A stretch of DNA of 34,192 bases from an uncultured Bacteroidales bacterium (GCA_937995875.1 CALKIW010000024.1:1-34192), one strand, 5' to 3'. Shown: positions 24,610 to 33,478, numbered from the stretch's first letter. Program-made: numbers and translations. The notes: generated by a model from the sequence alone, not told the origin.

Positions 24610-25491
24610 CTATGTTGAAACCTTGCAGTGACAAAATCTCACCTTCCCGAAGGTGTCCTCAGCAAATGTTATCGCTTTGAATCCTTCTTGCGTCAGCATC
24701 CGGCGCATTGCTTTGACAAACAAAGGATTGATTTCAAAGAACAGTTTTCCGTCATGTTTCAATGCCCGCTTGGCGTAGACGGCAATGGCCCGATAGAATA
24801 GCAGTGGGTCGTTGTCGGGCACAAAGAGTGCCTGTCGGGGTTCATGATTGAGCACATGGAGGCTCATATCCTCTCGCTCGTGCTCCGCAATATAAGGTGG
24901 GTTAGACACAATGATGTCCCATCTGCCCACATCTTCCGGGGCATTGAGCGCGTCCTGATACATCAGATTGACGCTTGCCCCCATTGCTTTTGCGTTTCCC
25001 CGCGCGATGAGCAGTGCTTCGGACGAAATATCCCAGCCCGAAACCTCCGCATTGCGTAGGTCGAGTGCCAGCGTCACGGCGATGCATCCGCTGCCTGTGC
25101 CTACGTCCAACACTTGCAAAGGCACAGGAGGTTGGAGTGCGCAATAAGGTTTGTTGTATTCCGAAACGATCATGCGGCACAGTTCTTCGGTCTCCGGACG
25201 CGGTATCAGCACGCCCGGCTCCACATGGAATGTGCGCCCACAGAAGTCGCTCCGCTCCAATACATACTGCACCGGCTCGCCCTTTTGTAATCGGTCGGCC
25301 ATTATCGAGAGACGCTCCTTGTCGCTTGCCGGCAGTTCGTCGGTCTTCCCACTCACAATGTCGGTCAGCGTCAAGCCGAAGCCTTCGTCAAGCAGCAGCC
25401 TGACCACAGCTTTGGCCTCGCCGTCTCCATAGATGGGTGTGAGCGATCGCCAAAGGCGAGCATATATGTCCTGATGGTTTACTGTCATCAT
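24610..25491 (-). CDS. prmC: Release factor glutamine-N5 methyltransferase
   Basis: The preferred start is the ATG at 25491 (or the adjacent one at 25488), giving 293 residues; the open frame extends further upstream but contains the promoter. The N-terminal helical domain (about 1-75) is followed by a Rossmann methyltransferase domain with the SAM-binding VLDVGTGSGCIAVTLAL and the NPPY motif in IIVSNPPYIAEHE. PrmC methylates the glutamine of the GGQ motif in release factors RF1 and RF2. The segment GVLIPRPETEELC is a family hallmark. It is transcribed divergently from ribD. Confidence 0.95.
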   Translation of the reverse strand: MMTVNHQDIYARLWRSLTPIYGDGEAKAVVRLLLDEGFGLTLTDIVSGKTDELPASDKERLSIMADRLQKGEPVQYVLERSDFCGRTFHVEPGVLIPRPETEELCRMIVSEYNKPYCALQPPVPLQVLDVGTGSGCIAVTLALDLRNAEVSGWDISSEALLIARGNAKAMGASVNLMYQDALNAPEDVGRWDIIVSNPPYIAEHEREDMSLHVLNHEPRQALFVPDNDPLLFYRAIAVYAKRALKHDGKLFFEINPLFVKAMRRMLTQEGFKAITFAEDTFGKVRFCHCKVST

Positions 25492-25550
25492 CCGGTCGTC
25501 TGTTTTCTGTCGGACAGTCGTGCGATGTGGAGTCGCTGCGCCTGTTTGGA

Positions 25551-25582
25551 CAAAATTAAAAAAAATAACCGAACAAGACAAG
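25551..25582 (-). promoter_or_regulatory. prmC: Promoter of prmC
   Basis: The minus strand has CTTG (25582-25579), a 20-bp spacer and TAATTTTG (25558-25551), matching TAnnTTTG. The transcript would start about 55 bp before the ATG. Confidence 0.6.
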
Positions 25583-25688
25583 TCTCGATGTTGAAAAAGA
25601 CCGACACGACCGTAATTATGCTGTCAAATCGCCTCTTTCCCTTTTGCTTTCAGGGCTAATTTGTTGCCCCTTCTTCTATTGTTATTCT

Positions 25689-25731
25689 TCAAAATACTTG
25701 CAAGTTCTTGAAGAATTTGCAAGTATTTTGA
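25689..25731. repeat. 43-bp near-perfect palindrome in the prmC-ribD divergent region
   Basis: The arms TCAAAATACTTGCAA (25689-25703) and TTGCAAGTATTTTGA (25717-25731) are exact complements. Between them lies TTCTTGAAGAA, itself a perfect palindrome, flanked by one G and one T that can wobble-pair. The only unpaired base is at the centre (25710). It sits about 40-85 bp upstream of the ribD -7 element and about 130 bp upstream of the prmC promoter. Confidence 0.9.
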
Positions 25732-25773
25732 GTTAAAAGCACTCTTTAGATAGTATGAATAGGTCTTTATTGC

Positions 25774-25781
25774 TATATTTG
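25774..25781 (+). promoter_or_regulatory. ribD: -7 element of ribD
   Basis: TATATTTG matches TAnnTTTG, about 60 bp before the ATG at 25843. No clear TTTG box lies at the usual distance upstream. Confidence 0.55.
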
Positions 25782-25842
25782 CAATACATATAGAATATAA
25801 AAATCAGCTCTCCTACTCAAACCCAAATGAGTGTGTCGAGAT

Positions 25843-26991
25843 ATGAAATTTGTAGCACACAAAGAGAATGTGGCTTCGATAATCAGAGAAATGATGGAAA
25901 ATACAACATCCACGATAGCGAAAGACTGTGGTCGGGAACAACAACTCGTCACCGATGAACGGTATATGCGCCGCTGCCTTCAGCTGGCCCGCAACGGACT
26001 GCAGAACGCGAAGCCCAACCCGATGGTGGGGGCGGTTATCGTGAGCGCAGACCAACGTATCATCGGTGAGGGTTATCATGTGCGTTGTGGCGATAATCAC
26101 GCCGAAGTCAATGCGTTTGCGTCGGTGCGTCCCGAAGACGAAGCACTGTTGAGCGCGTCCACGATTTATGTTTCTCTTGAGCCGTGCTCGCATTGGGGCA
26201 AGACGCCGCCCTGTGCCGACTTGATTGTGAAAAAGGGAGTGCGACGCGTGGTTTGCGGCTGCATCGACCCTTTCTCGGAGGTGCAGGGACGTGGTGTGGC
26301 GCATATCCGCAAGGCCGGAATAGAAGTGACGGTGGGTGTGTTGGAGCGGGAATGTCTTGCACTCAACCGAAAATTCATCACCTTTAACACGGAGAAACGA
26401 CCTTACATTATCTTGAAGTGGGCGCAGACGATAAATGGAAAGATGAGCCAAAAGCCTTCTGTCACGCCCTCTCCGGAGGCGCAGCGTCATGTGATGAATG
26501 AGGCGTCGCGGTCTCTTGCTTCTCGTGGGGAGGGCAGGAAGGAGCGGTTGCTGCTGTCTTCGCCCTTCACCAAGATGCTCGTCCATAAGCTGCGCTCCGA
26601 GAACGATGCCATCCTCGTTGGGCATGAGACGGTGCACGCAGACCATCCGAAACTGAACACGCGCGACTGGAGTGGGCGCGACCCGGAACGATTGGTGTTG
26701 GCGCATAACGATGAGGGAGTGCCACAGTGGTTTAAGCGTTTTGACGATATTGACGCATTGCTTCAATATCTCTACGAAAACCGCAGGCAGAGCCTTATTG
26801 TAGAAGGAGGCGCGCAGACATTACGTAGCTTTCTCGAACGCGGACTGTGGGACGAAATACGTGTCGAAACGGCTCCGACCAGTGTGCCTGAGGGTACCGA
26901 CGCGCCACACCTGCCCGGTGGAGTGAAGTTGATAGATACGCAGGTTTACGACGGAAACACGATTTGTCGCTACGAACGATTGCACGCATAG
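25843..26991 (+). CDS. ribD: Bifunctional riboflavin biosynthesis protein RibD (deaminase/reductase)
   Basis: The chosen ATG at 25843 gives 382 residues; a GTG at 25831 or an ATG near 25894 are alternatives, since the family core starts only at DERYMRRCLQLARNG. The N-terminal deaminase domain has the zinc site HAEVNAF (H86, E88) and PCSHWGKTPPCADLIV. The C-terminal reductase domain follows with LKWAQTINGKMS and VEGGAQTLRSFLE. RibD deaminates the pyrimidine intermediate of riboflavin synthesis and then reduces its ribosyl side chain. Both active sites are complete. No other rib genes or FMN riboswitch are visible nearby. Copy B of the dispersed repeat begins 43 bp after the stop. Confidence 0.96.
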   Translation: MKFVAHKENVASIIREMMENTTSTIAKDCGREQQLVTDERYMRRCLQLARNGLQNAKPNPMVGAVIVSADQRIIGEGYHVRCGDNHAEVNAFASVRPEDEALLSASTIYVSLEPCSHWGKTPPCADLIVKKGVRRVVCGCIDPFSEVQGRGVAHIRKAGIEVTVGVLERECLALNRKFITFNTEKRPYIILKWAQTINGKMSQKPSVTPSPEAQRHVMNEASRSLASRGEGRKERLLLSSPFTKMLVHKLRSENDAILVGHETVHADHPKLNTRDWSGRDPERLVLAHNDEGVPQWFKRFDDIDALLQYLYENRRQSLIVEGGAQTLRSFLERGLWDEIRVETAPTSVPEGTDAPHLPGGVKLIDTQVYDGNTICRYERLHA

Positions 26992-27033
26992 GTGATTACT
27001 GGGTATGCTTATTTTTCTTTACAAACACCCCTT

Positions 27034-27402
27034 TAAATTTCGCTTATTTCAAAATAACTTTGCGCTCGTCCTGAAATTCGTGTAATTTGTGAAATTTGTA
27101 GTCTGTTGATAATCAGATGTTTCCGACGAAACACCTTTTTGTCCCCCTTGTTGTCATTCGCGGTTGCATATCGAATGGCAGTGCGGAAGAGGCTTAACCG
27201 CAGTGCGGATGAGCCTTAGCCGTGCTGCCGTTAGGGCTTAACCATACCGCCGTTAAGCCTCCGCCATGATAGGACGGAACACAAAACGCACTATGGGGGC
27301 AGTTTTCACGTTTTTCGGGAAGATAATGAGGGCGGAAACATAGCCCTTTTCGCGCTGGATGCTCTGAAAATAATGGCCGAAAAACGGGATTTTATTTTTA
27401 CA
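27034..27402 (+). repeat. Dispersed ~360-bp intergenic repeat, copy B
   Basis: This is the best-preserved copy and aligns end to end with the reverse complement of 2982-3342. It starts near CGCTTATTTCAAAATAAC and contains TTGATAATCA, a core of three 22-bp units at 27193-27258 (type CTTAACCGCAGTGCCGTTAG), ATGATAGGACGGAA, a small hairpin GGGC-N9-GCCC followed by TTTT, and ends in ATTTTTACA. It lies in the orientation of ribD, 43 bp after its stop, and fills most of the 524-bp gap between ribD and the convergent desulfidase gene. I see no protein-coding potential. Confidence 0.88.
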
Positions 27403-27515
27403 TATTATGATAGGGTGGGCTTGATACAAGGCCCCATACTATTAAAGCACGGACCATAAAAAGTTCGGGCTTTACTGTTGGCTGAAAATGGCGTGGGTTG
27501 CCGAAGTATGGAGGG

Positions 27516-28808
27516 TCAGCAGCCCTTGTGGGTCATGATATCGAGCACCATTTCGTCGGTGGGGCTCATGGCTTGCTTGCCGATGCTCGTCAGGTTGTGT
27601 ATGCTGCGGTCTACATCTTCGTCAATAATGCCTTCGGCTGCCGTGACATGTTCGCCTTCCATACTCAGCAAGGCGGAGAGCAGGGCCGACGAAACACCGG
27701 AACAAATCTTGATGGAACAACTCGGTTTGGCGCCGTCGCAAATCATTCCCGTGAGGTTGGCAATCATGTTTTTCACGGCATGGCAAACGTGGGTGTAGTC
27801 GCCCCCCATGAGATAAACGATGCCGCAGCTCGACCCGATGCTTGCCACAACGCATCCGCAGAGTGCGCTCAATTTGCCGAGACTCTGCTTGATGTAGATA
27901 GCGGTGAGGTGTGAGAGGACGAGGGCGCGGATGAGTTCCTCTTGGGTGTTGTTGTTTTCTTCGGCATACACGGCTACGGGATTGGTGGCACAAATGCCCT
28001 GATTGCCTGACCCGGAGTTGGACATGACGGGAATCATGGCTCCCCCCATGCGAGCGTCGCAGGCCAGTGCCGTTTCGGAGATGATGCGCGAGAAGATGGT
28101 CTTGCCGAAGATGCCACTGCTCAAGGGGCGTCGGATGGTTTTGCCGAGGTTGTGTCCGTAGTTGCCCTTTTTGCTCTCCTCGGCGGCACGGAGGTTGTAG
28201 TCGCGCGTCTTGGTGATGAAATTAATTTCATTGATGGGTGTTGTCGTGGCAAAATCCCATACGGTGCGCATATTGAGTTCGATGTCGTTGGTCTCCTCGA
28301 CCTTGTCGGTGGACCGGCGTTTATCAAGTATCACCTTGTCGTTGTGTGCTTCATAGACAAAGTTGGTATGCCCTCCCGCAATGATGGCGGTAGCCTTGTC
28401 GCCCCCCGCTTCTACCGTTATCTCGATGTAGAGCTTCTCGGTGATGTTTTCCTTGAGCTTGATATCGATATGCTTGCCGTCTTTAATGTAGGCCTTGCCG
28501 CGTTCGAGTGCCTCCTCATCGAGGTCCTTGATCACTTCCAGCTGATAGTCGCTCTTACCGATGAGGGCGCCCAATGCAATGGCAATGGGGAGCCCGATCG
28601 TGCCGGTGCCGGGAATACCTACCCCCATCGCGTTTTTCAGAATGTTTGCACTGAGCAGGGCGGTAATCTTTTCGGGTGGACAGCCGAGTGCTTCGGTTGC
28701 TCTGGCGGTGCATAATGCTACTGCCATTGGCTCTGTACAGCCCACAGCGGGTACTACTTCTTGGTTGATAAGCGCGATGATTTGTTTGCGCGTCTCTGGG
28801 TTTAGCAT
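27516..28808 (-). CDS. UPF0597/CyuA-type L-cysteine desulfidase (L-serine dehydratase-like)
   Basis: The ATG at 28808 gives 430 residues (MLNPETRKQIIALINQEVVPAVGCTEPMAVAL); an upstream start at 28862 would add an unlikely N-terminus. The family hallmark VGCTEP carries C24, one of the probable [4Fe-4S] ligands. Further cysteines are in ALCGCVVASIGSSCG and MICDGAKPSCSIKI. The glycine-rich GVGIPGTGTIGLPIA and NSGSGNQGI are also conserved. Enzymes of this family break L-cysteine down to pyruvate, ammonia and sulfide using an oxygen-sensitive cluster. It is cytosolic and suits an anaerobe. A 117-bp space with a strong hairpin separates it from dsbD upstream. Confidence 0.92.
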   Translation of the reverse strand: MLNPETRKQIIALINQEVVPAVGCTEPMAVALCTARATEALGCPPEKITALLSANILKNAMGVGIPGTGTIGLPIAIALGALIGKSDYQLEVIKDLDEEALERGKAYIKDGKHIDIKLKENITEKLYIEITVEAGGDKATAIIAGGHTNFVYEAHNDKVILDKRRSTDKVEETNDIELNMRTVWDFATTTPINEINFITKTRDYNLRAAEESKKGNYGHNLGKTIRRPLSSGIFGKTIFSRIISETALACDARMGGAMIPVMSNSGSGNQGICATNPVAVYAEENNNTQEELIRALVLSHLTAIYIKQSLGKLSALCGCVVASIGSSCGIVYLMGGDYTHVCHAVKNMIANLTGMICDGAKPSCSIKICSGVSSALLSALLSMEGEHVTAAEGIIDEDVDRSIHNLTSIGKQAMSPTDEMVLDIMTHKGC

Positions 28809-28877
28809 AGAATCAAAGGTTGTGGTTTGTAAGGTGATACCCCATGAAACAAAGGGTTTCATAGGGTGATTTTATAC

Positions 28878-28927
28878 AAACCCCCATCCCTCTTCTCCAA
28901 TCGGGAGGAGGGATGGGAGAGGGGTTT
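28878..28927. repeat. Long imperfect hairpin between dsbD and desulfidase genes
   Basis: AAACCCCCATCCCTCTTCTC (from 28878) can pair with GGGAGGAGGGATGGGAGAGG and the following GGTTT (ending 28927), leaving an AATC loop and small bulges. It begins on the last base pairs of the dsbD stop codon. Read leftward (dsbD direction) there is no U-run after it; on the plus strand it is followed by TTTATCTTTTTTTG, but no plus-strand gene precedes it. It may be a repetitive palindromic element serving as a transcript end. Confidence 0.7.
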
Positions 28928-30995
28928 ATCTTTTTTTGTAGGTCTCAAGACCCTTGTTCAGGAATTCAAGGTAGGCCGGAACGTCCTCCTTGTAACCGTA
29001 GGAGCCGGTCAGTGGGTTGCCTTCGTTGTCGAGAGCCACGTAGAACGGTTGTGCGTTGGCACCGAATTTGTGGCTCTGGAGATAACTCCATTTGTCGCCG
29101 ATGGTGCGCAGGGTGCGTTTCCTGCCGTTGAGTTCAACCTCGATCGGCTCCGGGAGCGAGGCTTTGTCGTCTACGTACAATGAGATGAGCACATAGTCTT
29201 TGTCGAGTTTGGAGGCCACTCTCGGATCGGTCCAGACAGCTGCTTCCATCTTGCGACAGTTCACACAGCCAAAGCCTGTGAAGTCGATGAGCACGGGTTT
29301 GCCCTGTGCTTTGGCTGCTGCCATACCGGCTTCGTAATCTTTGTAGGTGGCCTCGACGGTATGGGTGTTGAGGTTGAAATCCTGCGTGTTGAGGGGAGGA
29401 GCAAAGGCCGATACAGCTTTGCAAGGGGCACCCCATAGTCCGGGAATCATGTAAACGGCGAAAGCCAATGAGCAGAAACCGAGCATGATGGCGGGAACGG
29501 GCATAGGTTTGTTCAGGTCTCCGCCGATTGCGTCTTGCTGAAATTTAAGCCAGCCGATGAGATAGCATCCGAGTGCGAAGAAAATGACAATCCAAAGCGA
29601 GAGGAAAACCTCGCGGTCGAGCAGATGCCAACCGTAGGCCAGGTCGGCCACACTGAAGAATTTGAGGGCGAAGGCCAGTTCGATGAAACCAAGCACTACC
29701 TTGATTTGCGTCATCCATGACCCACTCTTGGGACTTTTCTCCATCAGGGTGGGGAACATCGCAAACAAAGTGAACGGGATGGCAAGGGCCAGGGCAAAGC
29801 CTAACATGCCGATGGCGGGGGCCACCCAGTTACCCGATGTAACGGTCTCGACGAGCAGCAGACCGATGATAGGGGCTGTGCACGAGAAACTCACCAGCAC
29901 CAATGTGAATGCCATGAGAAAGATGGAGAGCAGTCCGGTGGTCTTTGTGGCTTTGCTGTCTACGCTGTTTGCCCAGCTGTCGGGGAGTTTGATTTCAAAC
30001 CATCCGAAGAAACTGACGGCAAAAACCACCAATAACAGGAAGATGAAAATGTTGAAAACGGCATTGGTAGACAGTGAATTCAGAGTGTTGGGGCCGAATA
30101 TTGCCGTCACGCCGATGCCCAAAGCAAGATAGATTACCACAATGGAAATACCATAGGTCACGGCGTCGCGGATGCCTCGTTTCTTGTTATCCTTCGAGCG
30201 TTTCAGAAAGAAACTCACGGTCATGGGAATGATGGGCCATATACAGGGCATAACCAAGGCGAGCAGACCACCCACAATGCCCATGAGGAAAATGTACCAT
30301 AGGGAATGGTTGGCTATGTCATTGTTGCCGCCAAACTGCTGCAGCTGTTTGATGACGGGCTTCCAGAGGTCGGCTATTGCGCTTTCGGAGAGGTCGGCGG
30401 TTGGGATTGCTGTCGCTGCGGTGACAGAATCAACCTGCTCCTCAGCCACAGTGTTTGTTTCGGGTTGGGGCAGGTCGGCCGGTGTGGCTGAGGTCTTGGG
30501 GCTCTCTTTTTTCTCGACATCCGGATTATCCTTTGCAACGGCAGGGCTTTTGCCCGACTGCCTGAAGTCTACGCTGGTAGGTGGCATACAGTTTTGGTCG
30601 TTGCACGCGCCATACTCCAAGTAGCCTTCAATGGTGTAGGAAGGTTTGGTGAATTTCACTTTCTGAACAAACTGCACGCTGTTCTCGAAATAGCGAAGCT
30701 TCATTTCGAAGAGCTTGTCGAACTGTGCGATTTCCTTGCCGCGAGCTTGTAATTTTCCAACCAACTCTACACCGTCGAGTTTTACTTTGTTGAACGTTGC
30801 GGAGATAGGGCCGTCGCTTCCAAGTTCGGTGGAATAGACGTGCCAGCCTTTGTCAATCTTTCCGGAGAAGACAATCTCGCCCTCTGCCGTTTTGTTAGTT
30901 TTGAGTTGTGTGGTGAATTTCACCGGCTCAAGCATCTGTGCGTCAGCCAAAAGGGTGACGAGCATCAGTAGAGCGAGGGTCATTGCTTTTTTCAT
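28926..30995 (-). CDS. dsbD: Thiol:disulfide interchange protein DsbD
   Basis: The product has 689 residues from the ATG at 30995; 31004 is an alternative. After a signal peptide (MKKAMTLALLMLVTLLADA) there is the periplasmic alpha domain with the cysteine pair ACNDQNCMPP (C131, C136), and then a low-complexity linker rich in Pro, Thr and Glu (about 145-205). Eight or so membrane helices follow, with the CcdA-type cysteines MPCIWPIIP and SFSCTAPIIG. Last comes a C-terminal thioredoxin domain with FGCVNCRK (C577, C580). All three thiol pairs needed to pass electrons from cytosolic thioredoxin to the periplasm are present. The gap upstream (31005-31367) has no clear gene. Confidence 0.95.
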   Translation of the reverse strand: MKKAMTLALLMLVTLLADAQMLEPVKFTTQLKTNKTAEGEIVFSGKIDKGWHVYSTELGSDGPISATFNKVKLDGVELVGKLQARGKEIAQFDKLFEMKLRYFENSVQFVQKVKFTKPSYTIEGYLEYGACNDQNCMPPTSVDFRQSGKSPAVAKDNPDVEKKESPKTSATPADLPQPETNTVAEEQVDSVTAATAIPTADLSESAIADLWKPVIKQLQQFGGNNDIANHSLWYIFLMGIVGGLLALVMPCIWPIIPMTVSFFLKRSKDNKKRGIRDAVTYGISIVVIYLALGIGVTAIFGPNTLNSLSTNAVFNIFIFLLLVVFAVSFFGWFEIKLPDSWANSVDSKATKTTGLLSIFLMAFTLVLVSFSCTAPIIGLLLVETVTSGNWVAPAIGMLGFALALAIPFTLFAMFPTLMEKSPKSGSWMTQIKVVLGFIELAFALKFFSVADLAYGWHLLDREVFLSLWIVIFFALGCYLIGWLKFQQDAIGGDLNKPMPVPAIMLGFCSLAFAVYMIPGLWGAPCKAVSAFAPPLNTQDFNLNTHTVEATYKDYEAGMAAAKAQGKPVLIDFTGFGCVNCRKMEAAVWTDPRVASKLDKDYVLISLYVDDKASLPEPIEVELNGRKRTLRTIGDKWSYLQSHKFGANAQPFYVALDNEGNPLTGSYGYKEDVPAYLEFLNKGLETYKKR

Positions 30996-31338
30996 AGGGA
31001 ACATTCCTTATATCAATCTAATGGTTTGTTAATATCTATTGAACTATAATATAAATACATTCTTGTGTTGCATAAAGTAGCCAAGTATGTATTTAATTGA
31101 TAATTTTTAACTTTGCCATATTGATTTTTGACTAAGTTGGTAGGTTGTTAAAAAAGAAAACAGCAGATTGTGCATTGTAAGATACAATCCGCTTTGCATG
31201 TCAAGAGTGCAGCGTGAAGTTGTCTTCGGTCATCCGTTTTTTCTTTCCGGTAGTGGGATAAGGCTGCTTGGATGGCGCTTTGCCCTTCAAGTTGTGCCTT
31301 GTTGTGGCCTTTCTAACAGACTGTTGCCATTTTTTTGG

Positions 31339-31362
31339 CAGGGGCAGAACGTGCTGCCCCTG
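31339..31362. terminator. 9-bp hairpin just past the metG stop
   Basis: CAGGGGCAG (31339-31347) and CTGCCCCTG (31354-31362) pair perfectly around AACGTG, six bases beyond the metG stop codon. In the metG direction it is followed by CCAAAAAAA rather than U residues, so it is not a classical terminator, though its position suggests transcript-end formation. The remaining gap to dsbD (31005-31338) has an isolated plus-strand TAACTTTG at 31108-31115 and no other clear feature. Confidence 0.5.
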
Positions 31363-31367
31363 TGTCT

Positions 31368-33443
31368 TTAGCTAATCTGTGAGCCGGGCTTTACGCCACT
31401 GAGCGTGGTAGTCACGGCCAGAGAGTCATCGAAATTGACGGCAGAAAGTATCATGCCTTGACTCTCGATGCCCATCATTTTGCGTGGAGCGAGATTGGCA
31501 ATAAACAGCACGTCTTTGCCCACAAGTTGTTCGGGCTGATAGAATTTTGCAATACCAGAGAGGATGGTGCGGTCTTTTCCACTGCCGTCGTCGATCGTAA
31601 ACTGCAACAGTTTATTGCTTTTCTTCACTTTTTCACAGGCCTTGATGTGCCCCACGCGGATATCGAGCTTCTCCCATTCTTCAAAGGCGATATTCTCTTT
31701 GAAAGGTTTTGCCTTATAGTCCTTGGCAGCAAGAGCAGCCTCGTTGGCAGCCTTTGTTGCGGCAAGTTTGTCGAGTTGGGCTTGGATGGCGTCGTCTTCA
31801 ATCTTCTCAAAGAGCAGAGCGGGCTCGTTGAGTTTATGTCCCGGTTTGAGCAATTCGGTGCTTCCGAGTGCTGACCAATCTACGTCCTTCATGTCAATCA
31901 TGTCGCGGAGCTTCTTGCTTGAGAAGGGCAGGAACGGCTCGAAAGCAATGGCGAGATTGGCCACGAGTTGCAACGAGATGTAGAGAATGGTCTCCACGCG
32001 CTTCGGGTCGGTCTTCCACACCTTCCAAGGCTCACATTCCGTGATGTATTTGTTACCGATTCGTGCAAGGTTCATGGCCTCTTTCTGTGCCTCGCGGAAC
32101 TTGAACACATTGAGATAGCGTTCCACATTCTCCTTTACGTCCTTGAACTCTTGGATGGTCTGACGATCAACGTCGGTAAGTTCACCACAGGCAGGCACCA
32201 CGCGCTCCCAGTATTTCTTGGTGAGTTGCAGTGCACGATTCACGAAATTACCATATACGGCCACCAACTCCGAGTTGTTGCGCTCCTGAAAATCCTTCCA
32301 CATGAAGTTGTTGTCCTTCGTCTCCGGCGCATTGGCGGTCAAGACATAGCGCAGCACATCCTGCTTATCGGGGAAGTCGCGGAGGTATTCATGCAACCAG
32401 ACGGCCCAGTTCTTGCTCGTGGAAATTTTGTCGTTTTCCAGATTGAGGAACTCATTTGCCGGTACGTTGTCGGGCAAAATGTAGTCGCCATGGGTTTTCA
32501 ACATGGTGGGGAAGATGAGACAATGGAACACGATGTTGTCCTTGCCGATGAAGTGCACGAGCCTTGTTTCAGGGTCTTGCCACCATTTCTGCCATGTGCC
32601 CCACTGCTCAGGATTGCTGTCGCAAAGCTCTTTGGTATTGGAAATATAGCCTATCGGCGCATCAAACCACACATAGAGCACCTTACCGTCAGCACCTTCT
32701 ACGGGCACGGGGATGCCCCAATCGAGGTCGCGTGTCATGGCACGGGGCTGCAAATCGAGGTCGAGCCAACTCTTGCATTGGCCGTAGACGTTGGAGCGCC
32801 ACTCTTTATGGCCATCGAGAATCCACGCTTTCAACCACTGCTGATAGTCGTTCAGGGGCAAATACCAGTTCTTTGTGACTTTCTTGATGGGCTTTGCACC
32901 GGAGATGGTGGAATGCGGATCAATCAGCTCCTCAGGACTCAGGTCTGAGCCACACTTCTCGCATTGGTCGCCGTAAGCATTGGGATTACCGCAATGCGGA
33001 CACGTTCCCATGATGTAACGGTCGGCCAAAAACTGATGCGCCTCTTCGTCATAGAGCTGCTCACTCTCCTTTTCGACGAGTTTTCCGTCATCATACAACT
33101 TCCTGAAAAAGTCGGAAGCAAACTTATGATGGGTCTCCGACGTGGTGCGACTGTATATGTCGAACGATATGCCGAACTCCTCAAACGAGTCCTTAATCAT
33201 CTTATGGTAGCGGTCGCACACCTCCTGTGGCGTGATGCCCTCTTTCTTGGCGCGTATGGTGATGGGTACACCGTGTTCATCACTGCCACAGACAAACGCC
33301 ACCTCCTGTTTTTTCAGGCGAAGATAGCGCACATAGATGTCAGCGGGAACATATACACCTGCCAGGTGGCCGATGTGCACACCGCCGTTGGCATAAGGCA
33401 GTGCGGCGGTGACGGTAGTACGTTTAAATTTCTTATCTTCCAT
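31368..33443 (-). CDS. metG: Methionyl-tRNA synthetase
   Basis: This 691-residue class I synthetase has the HIGH motif in GVHIGHLAGVY (H23-H26), a zinc knuckle CPHCGNPNAYGDQCEKCG (near 145-165), the KMSKS-equivalent DKISTSKNW (near 335), a helical anticodon-binding domain and a C-terminal OB-fold tRNA-binding domain (about 585-691; DIRVGHIKACEKVKKSNKLL). It charges tRNA-Met and is essential. The length with the appended dimerising tRNA-binding domain is normal for Bacteroidota. A TACTTTTG promoter element lies about 28 bp before the ATG. Confidence 0.98.
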   Translation of the reverse strand: MEDKKFKRTTVTAALPYANGGVHIGHLAGVYVPADIYVRYLRLKKQEVAFVCGSDEHGVPITIRAKKEGITPQEVCDRYHKMIKDSFEEFGISFDIYSRTTSETHHKFASDFFRKLYDDGKLVEKESEQLYDEEAHQFLADRYIMGTCPHCGNPNAYGDQCEKCGSDLSPEELIDPHSTISGAKPIKKVTKNWYLPLNDYQQWLKAWILDGHKEWRSNVYGQCKSWLDLDLQPRAMTRDLDWGIPVPVEGADGKVLYVWFDAPIGYISNTKELCDSNPEQWGTWQKWWQDPETRLVHFIGKDNIVFHCLIFPTMLKTHGDYILPDNVPANEFLNLENDKISTSKNWAVWLHEYLRDFPDKQDVLRYVLTANAPETKDNNFMWKDFQERNNSELVAVYGNFVNRALQLTKKYWERVVPACGELTDVDRQTIQEFKDVKENVERYLNVFKFREAQKEAMNLARIGNKYITECEPWKVWKTDPKRVETILYISLQLVANLAIAFEPFLPFSSKKLRDMIDMKDVDWSALGSTELLKPGHKLNEPALLFEKIEDDAIQAQLDKLAATKAANEAALAAKDYKAKPFKENIAFEEWEKLDIRVGHIKACEKVKKSNKLLQFTIDDGSGKDRTILSGIAKFYQPEQLVGKDVLFIANLAPRKMMGIESQGMILSAVNFDDSLAVTTTLSGVKPGSQIS

Positions 33444-33470
33444 TTTCTTGGACCTTTAATAGTTATGATG

Positions 33471-33478
33471 CAAAAGTA
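33471..33478 (-). promoter_or_regulatory. metG: -7 element of metG
   Basis: The minus strand reads TACTTTTG, a match to TAnnTTTG, 27 bp before the ATG. No TTTG box is present at the standard distance. Confidence 0.55.

Noticed and set aside
25813..26766. A 317-codon leftward frame over ribD
   Set aside because: ribD on the other strand has both active sites; the antisense product is Arg/His-rich and unlike any family.
31108..31365. Small RNA from the plus-strand TAACTTTG to the hairpin at 31339-31362
   Set aside because: The hairpin lacks a U-run on that strand, there is no -33 box, and no known RNA family is recognisable.
31168..31371. A 67-codon rightward gene in the dsbD-metG gap
   Set aside because: It has no family resemblance or convincing start, and its end overlaps the metG stop and hairpin.
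31968..32948. A 326-codon rightward frame over metG
   Set aside because: It is a shadow of the metG coding strand, with no start context or domain.
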